64,000 bases of DNA from Allgaiera indica. Its GTDB lineage: Bacteria; Pseudomonadota; Alphaproteobacteria; Rhodobacterales; Rhodobacteraceae. Location: NCBI RefSeq assembly GCF_900106675.1, contig NZ_FNOB01000001.1, positions 236,531-300,530 of the forward strand. The letters run 5' to 3'. The notes beneath the pieces are model-generated. The model did not search any database and had not been told where the DNA came from. It worked only from the letters and a program-made list of their open reading frames with translations. Positions 44,339 through 52,685 of this stretch are shown here, piece after piece. Position numbers and translations under genes: made by a program. Numbering within the stretch: position 1 is the stretch's first letter; every line of letters starts with the position of its first letter.

Positions 44339-45598
44339 TCAGCCATGCGGGCCGTTCGCCCCCGCGGCAAGCGCCTTGAACAGACCCGATCCCCATGACA
44401 GCGACCGATCATAGATCTTGTCGCGGACGGCGGCGGTTGCCGCGCAAAGATCCCTGTAGGCGTGCTTGTTCTCGATCACACCGGACAGGGCCGCTGCAAG
44501 CGCCTGCGGATCGTCGGCCTCGAAGACGATGCAGCTGTCCGCAAGCAGATCCTGCGCAGGGACCACGGAACTCAGCACCGATGGGACGCCATGCGCCGCG
44601 GCCTCGAATCCGACCAGGGCCAGACCTTCGTTGAAGGTCGTCATCGTCGGGCAGACCAGAAGATCCGCCTTTGCGATGGCGACGTGAACCTGGTCGCTGT
44701 TCAGCCGTCCCGGGAAGGCAATCCTGTCGCGCTGCGGCGATGCGGCAATGCGCTGCGACAGTTCCGCATCCGCCGAGCCGGACCCGGCGATCGTCAGACT
44801 CAGTCGGGGATGGGCAGCCGCGAGTTGCTCGAACACGTCGATCAGCATGAACACGCCCTTGCTTCGCTCGATCCGTCCCAGAAACAGCAGGTCGCGCACG
44901 GCGTCGGCCTTGGCCAGCGGATGGGTTTGCAGGATCTGCGGGCACTCGACCTGCGCCGATATCCGGTTGCCGGTCAGGATCGCCAGTTGCCGGGCGCATT
45001 CGTGCGAGGTGCAGATCGCGCCATCCAGGACATGCGTCCGGTGCGACAGGACGGCCTTGCGCAACCGGCCCTTCAGGCCTTGCGGTGGGCGATGCATCGG
45101 CCAGAAGGTGTTGTGGACGCTAAGGACCAGCAGCCTGCCACGACTCAGGCGTTTCCAGGATCGGTTCGGGCCATGCGTCGATATGATGACAGCATGGGGA
45201 TCGAAGTCATTCGTCAAGCGAACCAGATCGTCCGCCAGTTGCGCCCGGCTTCGCGCGCGGTCGAACCGACCCTTTGAGGGCCTTTGGGTGACCTGATCAA
45301 AGCGAAACCGGTCTCCGGGCTCGGCGGCCGACTCACCGATCGGATGATGGGCGATGATTTGGCAGCGGGCGTCCAGTTGCTCCATCAGCTCATAGAACAT
45401 GAGCGAATAGGTGATCGACGGAACCCGCGGATCGTGCTGGCCGCGGCGCCAATAATCGAAGGTTCCCGCGACATCGCCGGGCCCTGGAATGAAGGTCACC
45501 TTCAACGGGTCCGACCCCGACAGCCCCAGCCGATGTCGCACGATCTTTCCCGCGTCATCCGGAACATGCACGACATCAGACAGTAGATTGCTGTTCAT
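44339..45598 (-). CDS. GT4-family glycosyltransferase
   Basis: A 419-aa GT-B glycosyltransferase. The N-terminal acceptor domain includes ISTHGPNRSWKRLSRG. The C-terminal domain has the GT4 hallmarks DLLFLGRIERSKGVFMLIDVFEQLA, LTIAGSGSADAELSQRI, IAFPGRLNSDQVHVAIAKADLLVCPT and FNEGLALVGFEAAAHGVPSVLSS (the E-x7-E nucleotide-sugar motif). It is the first gene of the polysaccharide region and ends 36 nt from the agmatinase-like gene. Donor and acceptor sugars are unknown. Confidence 0.88.
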   Translation of the reverse strand: MNSNLLSDVVHVPDDAGKIVRHRLGLSGSDPLKVTFIPGPGDVAGTFDYWRRGQHDPRVPSITYSLMFYELMEQLDARCQIIAHHPIGESAAEPGDRFRFDQVTQRPSKGRFDRARSRAQLADDLVRLTNDFDPHAVIISTHGPNRSWKRLSRGRLLVLSVHNTFWPMHRPPQGLKGRLRKAVLSHRTHVLDGAICTSHECARQLAILTGNRISAQVECPQILQTHPLAKADAVRDLLFLGRIERSKGVFMLIDVFEQLAAAHPRLSLTIAGSGSADAELSQRIAASPQRDRIAFPGRLNSDQVHVAIAKADLLVCPTMTTFNEGLALVGFEAAAHGVPSVLSSVVPAQDLLADSCIVFEADDPQALAAALSGVIENKHAYRDLCAATAAVRDKIYDRSLSWGSGLFKALAAGANGPHG

Positions 45599-45967
45599 CC
45601 AGGTTCGCCACGGTTGAATTAAGTTGATGATAAAAAAGCGATGTCGCTATCCTAGCCCCCCCTCTCATCCCGAATCCACCCGAAAATCCTGAGGTGGCAT
45701 CCGAAGCCCCCCCCCGGGGACCTTGAGCGCCCCCTTCAGCGCACCCTTGGCCGGCGCGAGGTCGGTCGCGACGGCCCCGCCGGCCCGACCCCGAAGCGCA
45801 GGGCCGCGCGGCCTTTCCCGACAAACATCACGAGTGTTAACGGGATCTAAAGAATTCGTGTTCAATCGCGAGAAAACGTGTTAACTTTTTGCGTGTGTTT
45901 GATGAGGTCCTCGTCCCGCGATTCTTGGGATTTATTTTTTCTGCAACATTTGAAGGGGGTAATTGAA
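45599..45967. other. Regulatory region upstream of the VPLPA-CTERM gene
   Basis: About 370 nt between divergent genes. The last 130 nt are markedly AT-rich for this genome. Three similar octamers occur on the plus strand: GTGTTAAC (45834-45841), GTGTTCAA (45858-45865) and GTGTTAAC (45878-45885), spaced 24 and 20 nt. Such spacing near two helical turns suggests a regulator binding to one face. I found no sigma-54 -24/-12 box. TTGAAGGGGGT is the ribosome binding site. Confidence 0.5.
45834..45885 (+). repeat. Three direct GTGTTAAC-like repeats
   Basis: Two exact GTGTTAAC copies and one GTGTTCAA between them lie 83-134 nt upstream of the VPLPA-CTERM start. Likely operator half-sites; the cognate factor is not evident. 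Confidence 0.55.
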
Positions 45968-46654
45968 ATGAAGTTCTCGACTCTTTCCGCCGGCGTTTTG
46001 GCGGTGGCGATGTCCTTGGGCGCGAGTATGGCCTCGGCGATGACGGCCGGAACCATTCCCGGCGGCACGTCGTTCAACGACGGGCTCGTGCCGGTCTACG
46101 GGGCGGGCACCACGTCGCGCGCCGGCTGGTATGGGGCGTCGATCTGGCTGAACGGAACGGTCGATCTGAAATTCGACTTCTACGGTTCGGAAGCCGGCTA
46201 CAACAACGGCTTCGACTTTGGTGGAAGCAACCTGTTCGCAACCGGTGGCACCACCGGCACCGGCACCTGGGGTTCGCCCGGTTCGCCGCTTGCCAGCATG
46301 ACCATCAACAACGTGTCCCACGGGCTGCTGAATTTTGACTTCACCGCCAACAGCGGTGCCCACACCGTGATGAACGGTGCCAATCCCGACGCATCGAGCC
46401 CGACAAGCGCGGTGCCGAATTTCTTCGCGTCGATCACCTCGAATCCGGTTGGCACCTCGGGCCAGGCGGTGGATCTGTGGTTCGATGACGGCGGTGCCGG
46501 CAGCGATGACAACCATGACGACATGATGGTGCGCATCTCGGTCGTCGGTGGCAATGGCGGTGTCGGCGTCGTTCCGCTGCCCGCTTCGATCCCGCTGCTG
46601 CTGTCGGGCTTCGGCCTGCTCGGGCTGATGGCCCGTCGCCGCAAGCAGGCCTGA
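45968..46654 (+). CDS. VPLPA-CTERM sorting-domain surface protein
   Basis: A 228-aa exported protein with a signal peptide (MKFSTLSAGVLAVAMSLGAS, then MASA). The Gly/Thr/Ser/Asn-rich mature region is probably beta-rich (WLNGTVDLKFDFYGSEAGYN, LWFDDGGAGSDDNHDDMMV). It has the C-terminal tripartite sorting signal VPLPAS (about 202-207), a hydrophobic helix (IPLLLSGFGLLGLMA) and an RRRK tail. This signal is recognised by Rhodobacterales exosortase-type enzymes. PEP-CTERM-like proteins are typically linked to exopolysaccharide loci, as here. The exosortase itself is not in the window. Confidence 0.93.
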   Translation: MKFSTLSAGVLAVAMSLGASMASAMTAGTIPGGTSFNDGLVPVYGAGTTSRAGWYGASIWLNGTVDLKFDFYGSEAGYNNGFDFGGSNLFATGGTTGTGTWGSPGSPLASMTINNVSHGLLNFDFTANSGAHTVMNGANPDASSPTSAVPNFFASITSNPVGTSGQAVDLWFDDGGAGSDDNHDDMMVRISVVGGNGGVGVVPLPASIPLLLSGFGLLGLMARRRKQA

Positions 46655-46675
46655 GCTTGCGCGATAGAATGATGC

Positions 46676-46704
46676 GGGGCGATCCCTTTCCCAGGGGTCG
46701 CCCC
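46676..46704 (+). terminator. Terminator after the VPLPA-CTERM gene
   Basis: GGGGCGATCCC pairs with GGGGTCGCCCC (11 bp with one G-T pair) around a 7-nt loop, 22 nt after the stop. The tail is TTACCGTT rather than a long T run, so termination may be partial. Confidence 0.65.
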
Positions 46705-46774
46705 TTACCGTTCCGGCCGCATCGGGGTTGACGGTTTTCCTTGCATCCGCGGCCCGCCGGCTACGAGTTTCCAG

Positions 46775-48367
46775 ATGAAGCGGCGCTCTGTTCTTCTTGC
46801 AGCCACTGCACTGGCGTTGATCCCGGTACGTCCGCGGGCCGCCGGGGACGGCGGGATGGCTGTTTTGCGGCTGACCGCCGACATGCTGGCAAAGGATCCC
46901 GCTTCCGGCCGTCTGACCCTGGATGCGGCAAAGCTGCCGCCACCCGCCGTCCGGGCCCCTGTCGTCAATACCGCCGATGGCGACCCCGCAGCGGCGCGGG
47001 TACGGATGCTGTTCGCCAGGGGGCAGGCGGCAGGTCTGGCCGGGGTACTCTACGACAATCGCGACCGCGGCCATTCCGAGCTTTCCTTCGATGCCTTTCC
47101 GCAGTTGACCCGCGTCGTCTACGGCCCCGAGTTGAAGGCGCGGCAGCTTGACTACGGGCTGGCGGGTGCCTTTCGATTTCCCGCGATCGTGCTGGGCAAT
47201 TCCTCGACCGCGCTGGTACGCAGCCCGCAGGCGCGCAGTCAGGCGCGGCTGGCGATGACGCAGCCCGGCGGCGCCGCGCGCGCGGCAGAGGATTACTTTG
47301 CGAACGCGCTATATTGTTATCCCGAGCATCACGATCACGACCGGTTCGATTACTTCCCCGCCGCCTGGCCCTACATGACCGTCTCGCAGGGGTCGTCGTA
47401 CAGCGATCAACCTTTCCTGCGCATCCAGGCACTGATCCTGGCCGCCTTCCGCCCCGATACGCGCGCCAGGATGGAACGGCTGGGCTTGGTGGCGCCGACT
47501 GTGCAATGGGTGATGCGGCGCACCCAGAAGGGCCTGCGCGGCGCGGCCGCCTACATGTCGGGCGCGGCCCATCCCTCGGCGTTTGCCGGAGCGGCGCTGA
47601 ACCCCGTCGCGGCGGTGGCGCTGGCCGCCAGCCTTGCACCGGATGAGATCCCCCCCGCGCCTCGGCTGGCGGTGCTGTCCGAGGATTTCGGCGACCGCGC
47701 CGGTCTTGCCGGACTAAGCGAGCGGCTGTTCGACACCCCCGCCGCCATCGCCCGGCTGTGGCGTTCGCTTGCGGGCCGGCACGAGATCACGCTGACCGCG
47801 GCGAACACACGCGATCCCGCCGGCCGGGCGCTGCAATTCCACTGGGTCCTTTTGCGCGGCGATCCCCAGGCGGTGCGGATCCTGACCCAAGGCGCGCAGG
47901 CCCGCATCGTGCTTGATTGGCAATCGCCCCGCCCGGCACCGGCGGGTTTCGGCACCAAGGGGCAGCCGCCGGTCAGCGCGCGCATAGATATCGGATTGTT
48001 CGCGCAGGCCGGGCGCCATCTTTCGGCGCCGGCCTTCCTTTCGGTCACCTTGCCGCCCGAAGCACGCAGCTATGACTTCGGACCTGGCGGCATCCCACGG
48101 CTGGCCTCGGTCAATTACGATGCACCGGCACGGCGCGCGCGGTACGATCCGGTGCTTTTCTGGTGGGCACCCTGGCACGACGACCTGCAGTATAATGCGA
48201 GCGGCAGATTGACGGGCTGGACCCGCACGCCCACGCTTCCCACCGCCGCTGCCGCCCGGGCCGCGGGCCGCTACCGCGCCGACGGCAGCCGCGACGGCAG
48301 CCCGGCGCGCTATGCCCTTGGCCCGCTTGCCGACCGGCGGGGGCGGGAACTCGGCTGGCTGGGCTGA
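46775..48367 (+). CDS. Large secreted protein of unknown function
   Basis: A 530-aa exported protein I do not recognise. The signal peptide is MKRRSVLLAATALALIPVRPRA. The mature protein has conserved-looking, aromatic- and His/Asp-rich stretches around residues 88-120 (GVLYDNRDRGHSELSFDAFPQL) and 175-215 (CYPEHHDHDRFDYFPAAWPY). A later beta-rich part (about 345-395, HEITLTAANTRDPAGRALQFHWVLL) resembles an Ig/PKD-like domain. A Trp-rich segment (LFWWAPWHDDLQYN) precedes the tail. The clustering of His, Asp and Trp suggests a metal- or carbohydrate-related enzyme, but this is only inference. It lies between the VPLPA-CTERM gene and a convergent oxidoreductase fusion, within a polysaccharide locus. 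Confidence 0.75.
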   Translation: MKRRSVLLAATALALIPVRPRAAGDGGMAVLRLTADMLAKDPASGRLTLDAAKLPPPAVRAPVVNTADGDPAAARVRMLFARGQAAGLAGVLYDNRDRGHSELSFDAFPQLTRVVYGPELKARQLDYGLAGAFRFPAIVLGNSSTALVRSPQARSQARLAMTQPGGAARAAEDYFANALYCYPEHHDHDRFDYFPAAWPYMTVSQGSSYSDQPFLRIQALILAAFRPDTRARMERLGLVAPTVQWVMRRTQKGLRGAAAYMSGAAHPSAFAGAALNPVAAVALAASLAPDEIPPAPRLAVLSEDFGDRAGLAGLSERLFDTPAAIARLWRSLAGRHEITLTAANTRDPAGRALQFHWVLLRGDPQAVRILTQGAQARIVLDWQSPRPAPAGFGTKGQPPVSARIDIGLFAQAGRHLSAPAFLSVTLPPEARSYDFGPGGIPRLASVNYDAPARRARYDPVLFWWAPWHDDLQYNASGRLTGWTRTPTLPTAAAARAAGRYRADGSRDGSPARYALGPLADRRGRELGWLG

Positions 48368-48379
48368 AGCGGGCGGGGT

Positions 48380-50479
48380 TCAGAATCCGAACAGATTGGC
48401 CTCGGTGATACTTTTGCGGACGAAGGCGGCGCGATCGGATTCGGGAACCCAGCCCAGCATGCGCTTGGCCTTGCTGTTGTCGAACGGCGACAGATGGGCA
48501 CGCGATTTCCAGTCCTTGAGCGATCCGCGAACGGCCCCTTTGCGGTTCAGTAGATGCCGCTTGAGCGCGTATTTGAGCCCGTCGAACAGGAAATAGCCGG
48601 TAAGGTTGCCCGACCGCACCAGGATCCGCGCCCCAAGCTGGGCATGGATCGCATCGAAATAATCCCGGCCGGTCAGCATCGGCTCTCCGATCAGGTTGAA
48701 GGTCTGGCCAAGAATTCCGTCCGCGTCCCGCATCGCCACCAGCGCATCCGAGACGTCATCGACCAGCACGAAGGGCAGGATATTGCGCCCGTCGCCCCAG
48801 ATCTTCACCGCCCCCGGACCGTTCCAGCGCCCGATGCCCCAGTGCTGCAAGGGCCCGCCCCGGCCCACCACGATCCCCGGCCGCGCGATGACCAGCGGCA
48901 GCCCCCGGTCGCGGTGCAGCGCCATCAGCCGAACCTCGCATTCGGCCTTGGACCGGGCGTAGAGGTTGCGATCCGCCATATCGGCAGCAAAGCCGGTGTC
49001 CTCGGTGATCGTGCGCGCCGGATCCGACATGTCGTATGAGGCAATGGTGCCGGTATAGATCAACCGCCCGACGCCCGCGTCCAGCGCGGCTTCGGCGACG
49101 GCCACGGCCACGCCGACATCGTTGCGCAGCGCGTCTTCCCAGGTCTTGTCGTCCGATTTCGCCAGGTTGTAGACGGTGTCGATCCCCGACATCGCGCGGC
49201 GCAAACCTTCCGGGTCGCGCGGCGACGCCGAGACCATCTCGACCCGGTGGGGGAGGTCGGCGAAGGGGCCGCCCTGCCCGCGGCTGAGCACGCGCACATC
49301 CTGCCCCTTTTCGACCAGCGCGCGCGTCAGGCCGCGGCCCAGGAAGCCGGTGCCGCCGATCACCAGGATGCGCGGCGCGGGCGTGCCCTTCGGAACGGCC
49401 GGTACGGACGCCGGCGCGGGCATCCGCTGCAATGTCGCATCGATCGCGCGCATGACCTCGGTGGCCGAGGCGATCGAGAAGCGCGGATCGACCGCCATGC
49501 CCCGCGCGATCGCGCCATAGATGCTGCGCAACATGCCCCGGAAGCTTAGCCCATAGGGGGATTTCTGGTTGAGCGAGACGAATTGCACGGCGGCGTTGCG
49601 CAGCCCGCCCGCCAGGCGCTGCCCGGCAAGGGACATCTCCCCGATCAGCGGATTGAGCACGATATCGGCGGCATTTTCCATCTGCAGCTGCAGCGTATCG
49701 CGCCCCATGTCGAGACGGGCCATGCCGCTTGATCCGCGCAGCGTGACAGAGCGGTCGTCGAAGCTTTCGACCAGCGAGATCGTGAAAGTGATCTCGACAT
49801 GGCCGGCCCGGGCGAGGATCCGCCAGCTTTGCGGGCGGGTGCCATCCCCGGGCAGGGCGATCGGCATTCCCAGTTCGAGATGCTGGATCTCGATCGGGCC
49901 GAACAGATCCTGCGCGAAAGCGTACAGATGCGGCCCGATTTCAAGCAACAGGTTCTGCGGCGCGCGCAGCAGCCACAGGCTGAACGGACCCGAGCGCAGC
50001 GGCGGCAGCGGAAAGCACCATTTGATCTCGGCCGCCGAGATCCTGCCAAGCCGCCCCGACGCTTGCACGGCCTTGAGCTTCTCGTAGGACGGCAGCGCAA
50101 GAAAATTGTGCCCCGCCGCCGCCACCTTGCCCGCGGCCTGGGCGGCTTCGGCGATCTGGGCGACTTCGGGTGCCGAAAGACCGACCGGTTTCTCGATCAG
50201 CACATGCAGCCCGGCACCCAGACATTCGATCGCCAGCGCAAGATGGGTCTGCGGCGGCGTCAGAATATGGACGACATCGCAAAGATCCGCGGCCAGCAGT
50301 TCCGCGACGGATCCGAACGCCCGCGCCCCGTAGCCGGCGGCAAGGTCTTCGGCCGCGCCGCGGTTGGTGTCACAGACCGCCGTCAGCCTGGTATCCGCGA
50401 CGTCGGCAAGCGTCGCCGCATGCCAGGACGAGATATATCCGGCCCCGATCAGGCCGACGCGCAGGGGAAGGTTGGGCAC
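48380..50479 (-). CDS. Gfo/Idh/MocA oxidoreductase fused to an NAD-dependent epimerase/dehydratase
   Basis: A 699-aa two-enzyme fusion. Residues 1-350 are a Gfo/Idh/MocA sugar oxidoreductase: Rossmann GLIGAGYISSWHA, the catalytic EKP at 96-98 and a C-terminal beta domain with GPHLYAFAQDLFGP. After a linker (MPAPASVPAVPKGTPAP), residues 370-699 are an extended SDR: GGTGFLG (375-381) and the YxxxK pair in NLYARSK (Y507, K511). The start is a GTG with AAGGAG about 9 nt upstream. It is last in an operon after a sulfotransferase and a GT2 enzyme. It probably makes or modifies a nucleotide sugar by sequential oxidation and epimerisation or reduction; the substrate is unknown. Confidence 0.9.
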   Translation of the reverse strand: MPNLPLRVGLIGAGYISSWHAATLADVADTRLTAVCDTNRGAAEDLAAGYGARAFGSVAELLAADLCDVVHILTPPQTHLALAIECLGAGLHVLIEKPVGLSAPEVAQIAEAAQAAGKVAAAGHNFLALPSYEKLKAVQASGRLGRISAAEIKWCFPLPPLRSGPFSLWLLRAPQNLLLEIGPHLYAFAQDLFGPIEIQHLELGMPIALPGDGTRPQSWRILARAGHVEITFTISLVESFDDRSVTLRGSSGMARLDMGRDTLQLQMENAADIVLNPLIGEMSLAGQRLAGGLRNAAVQFVSLNQKSPYGLSFRGMLRSIYGAIARGMAVDPRFSIASATEVMRAIDATLQRMPAPASVPAVPKGTPAPRILVIGGTGFLGRGLTRALVEKGQDVRVLSRGQGGPFADLPHRVEMVSASPRDPEGLRRAMSGIDTVYNLAKSDDKTWEDALRNDVGVAVAVAEAALDAGVGRLIYTGTIASYDMSDPARTITEDTGFAADMADRNLYARSKAECEVRLMALHRDRGLPLVIARPGIVVGRGGPLQHWGIGRWNGPGAVKIWGDGRNILPFVLVDDVSDALVAMRDADGILGQTFNLIGEPMLTGRDYFDAIHAQLGARILVRSGNLTGYFLFDGLKYALKRHLLNRKGAVRGSLKDWKSRAHLSPFDNSKAKRMLGWVPESDRAAFVRKSITEANLFGF

Positions 50480-50504
50480 GGCTGAAAACTCCTTCGAAGA
50501 AAAG

Positions 50505-51482
50505 CTATTTGTATTCGATGATCCGCATCTCGCGATCGCGCAGCGCCCGCCAGTAATAGGTAAGCATGCCCTGCAGGTTGGGAAATTTCGACAAGGTCAG
50601 GAAGGCCGCCTGCCGGGCCGCGTCGGAACGCCCCAGGCCCTCGCGCCGCAGGCCGCGGATGCTGCGCAGCCAGGACAGGGCATAAAGAGCCAGGCCAAGC
50701 GCCAGGCTCCAGCCGCCCAGGACGACGATGCCCAGAAGCATCGCAAGCGGCAATGCGGCGCCCCAGGCCAGCACCCGGGCACGCTCGCGCCGGAAGTGGC
50801 CGGGGTGAAGCGCGCCGACCTGCGCATAGCCATGCCCGGCGCGTACCGCGCGCCGCCACCACTGGGCGAAGCTGGTCATCGCCGCATCATGGCGCGTCAT
50901 CGGCAGGGGAAGGCGCAGCAGTCCCCAGCCCGCCTGCCCGACCCGCAGGCAGAAATCGTCGTCCTCGGCGGCGATGACGCGGGGGTTGAACCCGCCGACC
51001 TGTTCATAGGCGGCGGCGCGCACCATCATGTCGCCGCCGCAGGTCCTGATCGGCCCCGCCGGGCGATGCCATTCGGTATCGCAGATCGCGTTGTAGACGC
51101 TGGCTTCGGGAAATTGCTCGGACCGCCAGCCGGTGACCACGCCAAGGCTTTCGTCGCGTTCGAAAGCCCCCCTTGCCGCGGTGATCCAGCCGGGATGCAA
51201 TTCGCAATCGCCGTCAATGAACTGGATCATGTCCGGCAGCCCGTCCGCGCGCAGCCGCGCGACGCCCGCGTCGCGGGCCCGGGCCGCGGTAAAGGGAGTG
51301 GCAAGATCCAGCTCGACCACCTCTACCCCCGCCGCGCGCGCGGCCGCGACGCTGCCGTCGGTGGATCCGGAATCGACATAGACGACCCGGCGGATGCCCG
51401 CGACCGACGCCAGGCTTCGGATCAGGCGCTGGCCCTCGTTGCGGCCGATCAGGACGGCACCGATGCTGGGATTGCCGCTCAT
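50505..51482 (-). CDS. GT2-family glycosyltransferase
   Basis: A 325-aa GT-A glycosyltransferase. It begins with the typical IGAVLIGRNEGQRLIRSLAS and has VVYVDSGSTDGSVAAARAAG, the DxD-like IQFIDGDCELHPGW and the acceptor-side EDDDFCLRVGQAGW. One to two C-terminal hydrophobic segments (LPLAMLLGIVVLGGWSLALGL) anchor it to the membrane. It overlaps the sulfotransferase stop by 4 nt and precedes the oxidoreductase-epimerase fusion by 25 nt. Confidence 0.9.
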   Translation of the reverse strand: MSGNPSIGAVLIGRNEGQRLIRSLASVAGIRRVVYVDSGSTDGSVAAARAAGVEVVELDLATPFTAARARDAGVARLRADGLPDMIQFIDGDCELHPGWITAARGAFERDESLGVVTGWRSEQFPEASVYNAICDTEWHRPAGPIRTCGGDMMVRAAAYEQVGGFNPRVIAAEDDDFCLRVGQAGWGLLRLPLPMTRHDAAMTSFAQWWRRAVRAGHGYAQVGALHPGHFRRERARVLAWGAALPLAMLLGIVVLGGWSLALGLALYALSWLRSIRGLRREGLGRSDAARQAAFLTLSKFPNLQGMLTYYWRALRDREMRIIEYK

Positions 51483-52324
51483 GACGTCAGGAAGGGATAG
51501 GCCGCGCTCAGCGCGGGCGCACCGGGAAACAGCGCCACCAGGCGGGCGCGATCCTCGGCGAAGACCTGTTCCAGCGCGCGCTGCCGTTCGGGGGTCAGGA
51601 CGGGCCTGTCCTGCATCTGACGAGAGGCCCGGATCCTGGCGCGGATCGCCTTCGGCACCAGGGCGCGGCGCAGCGCGGTCGCCACCGGATTGTCGATCAG
51701 CAGCCCCTGCAGGGGAAGCCTTCGCACCCGCTCGGCCGAGACGTTGACCCGTGCCGTCTCTGCCCGCCAGACGACCGGCCCCGGGTGGCGCAGGAAGGCC
51801 CCCGTGCGATCCAGGACGCCCTGCGGATCGGCCTGCATTTCCTCCAGCGAAAGAAGCAGGATGTTTCCGGCCCCGAAAGCTTCGGCCCAGGGGGCGATCT
51901 GTTCGCCGTAGCGGCCATAGGCGATCAGCTCGGGGTGCCGGTCGATCGCGCGATCCAGATCGCCGGTGATCACGCCCTGGGTCCATTCGTGGACGTAATG
52001 CGAGACCGCACGCACCAGCGGATTGCGGATCACGTAGATCAGGCGGGGGCCGGACAGGACGGCGCGCAGGCGCGGCAGGGTTTCGGGATAGGTCGGAAGC
52101 TTGGTGTAATGCGTGCTGGCCTCGCCCTTCAGATCGCCGGGGGCGGCCGCGGCAAAGAGGCTTTCATACCAGTCCAGACCCTTGGCATAGATCGCGTCGT
52201 CAGAGAAGAAATTGGGCTCTTTCGGGTCGCACATGAAGATGCCCTGCTGGGCGGCGAGTTGGGTCTGAAGGGTCGAGGTGCCGCATTTCATCGCACCGAT
52301 GATCAGGAAATCGGGAAGGGTCAT
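51479..52324 (-). CDS. PAPS-dependent sulfotransferase
   Basis: A 281-aa sulfotransferase of the heparan-sulfate-type group. The 5'-phosphosulfate loop is GAMKCGTSTLQTQL near the N-terminus. The 3'-phosphate-binding segment is YVIRNPLVRAVSHYVHEW. KEPNFFSD is also characteristic, as the partner of the catalytic region in this subgroup. It is the first gene of a three-gene operon with a glycosyltransferase and a sugar oxidoreductase, which suggests it sulfates the polysaccharide repeat or its precursor. Confidence 0.9.
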   Translation of the reverse strand: MTLPDFLIIGAMKCGTSTLQTQLAAQQGIFMCDPKEPNFFSDDAIYAKGLDWYESLFAAAAPGDLKGEASTHYTKLPTYPETLPRLRAVLSGPRLIYVIRNPLVRAVSHYVHEWTQGVITGDLDRAIDRHPELIAYGRYGEQIAPWAEAFGAGNILLLSLEEMQADPQGVLDRTGAFLRHPGPVVWRAETARVNVSAERVRRLPLQGLLIDNPVATALRRALVPKAIRARIRASRQMQDRPVLTPERQRALEQVFAEDRARLVALFPGAPALSAAYPFLTS

Positions 52325-52685
52325 TCAATATCTCTCGTGGCGGCGCGCGCCCAACTGCTACCCCTATACGCCGTTTGCAGCATTTATTTAAGCCTGGATA
52401 GCGCTTACCCTCGGTTTTTCGATCTTTCGGCAGTGGCCCGAACGCCTTCCGAACATTGCTGGCCCAGACAAGGGTATCGCGCTCTTTCTTTTACCAAGCT
52501 CCGCGCGACAGTGGAAAAACCGGCAGGCCGGGTATATGATTACCCGATCTTCCATCACCGTCGCCGCGGGGCGGCACACAGATTTGCGATTCTCATGATC
52601 GGCACGTTCTTGGCACTGACATCGATACCCGCCCCCCACGCTTTGCACCTACCGCCACGGCGGGGTCAGGCATAAAGTTCCGGTG
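52325..52685. other. Divergent intergenic region in the polysaccharide locus
   Basis: About 360 nt between the divergent sulfotransferase and GT genes. It is AT-richer than surrounding coding DNA and should contain both promoters, but I could not place reliable boxes. TTGGCAC near 52610 resembles a sigma-54 -24 element, but no GC pair lies at the right distance. Confidence 0.45.

Noticed and set aside
52605-52632. Sigma-54-like TTGGCAC box before the GT-like gene
   Set aside because: No GC dinucleotide at the -12 position; only the -24 half resembles the consensus.
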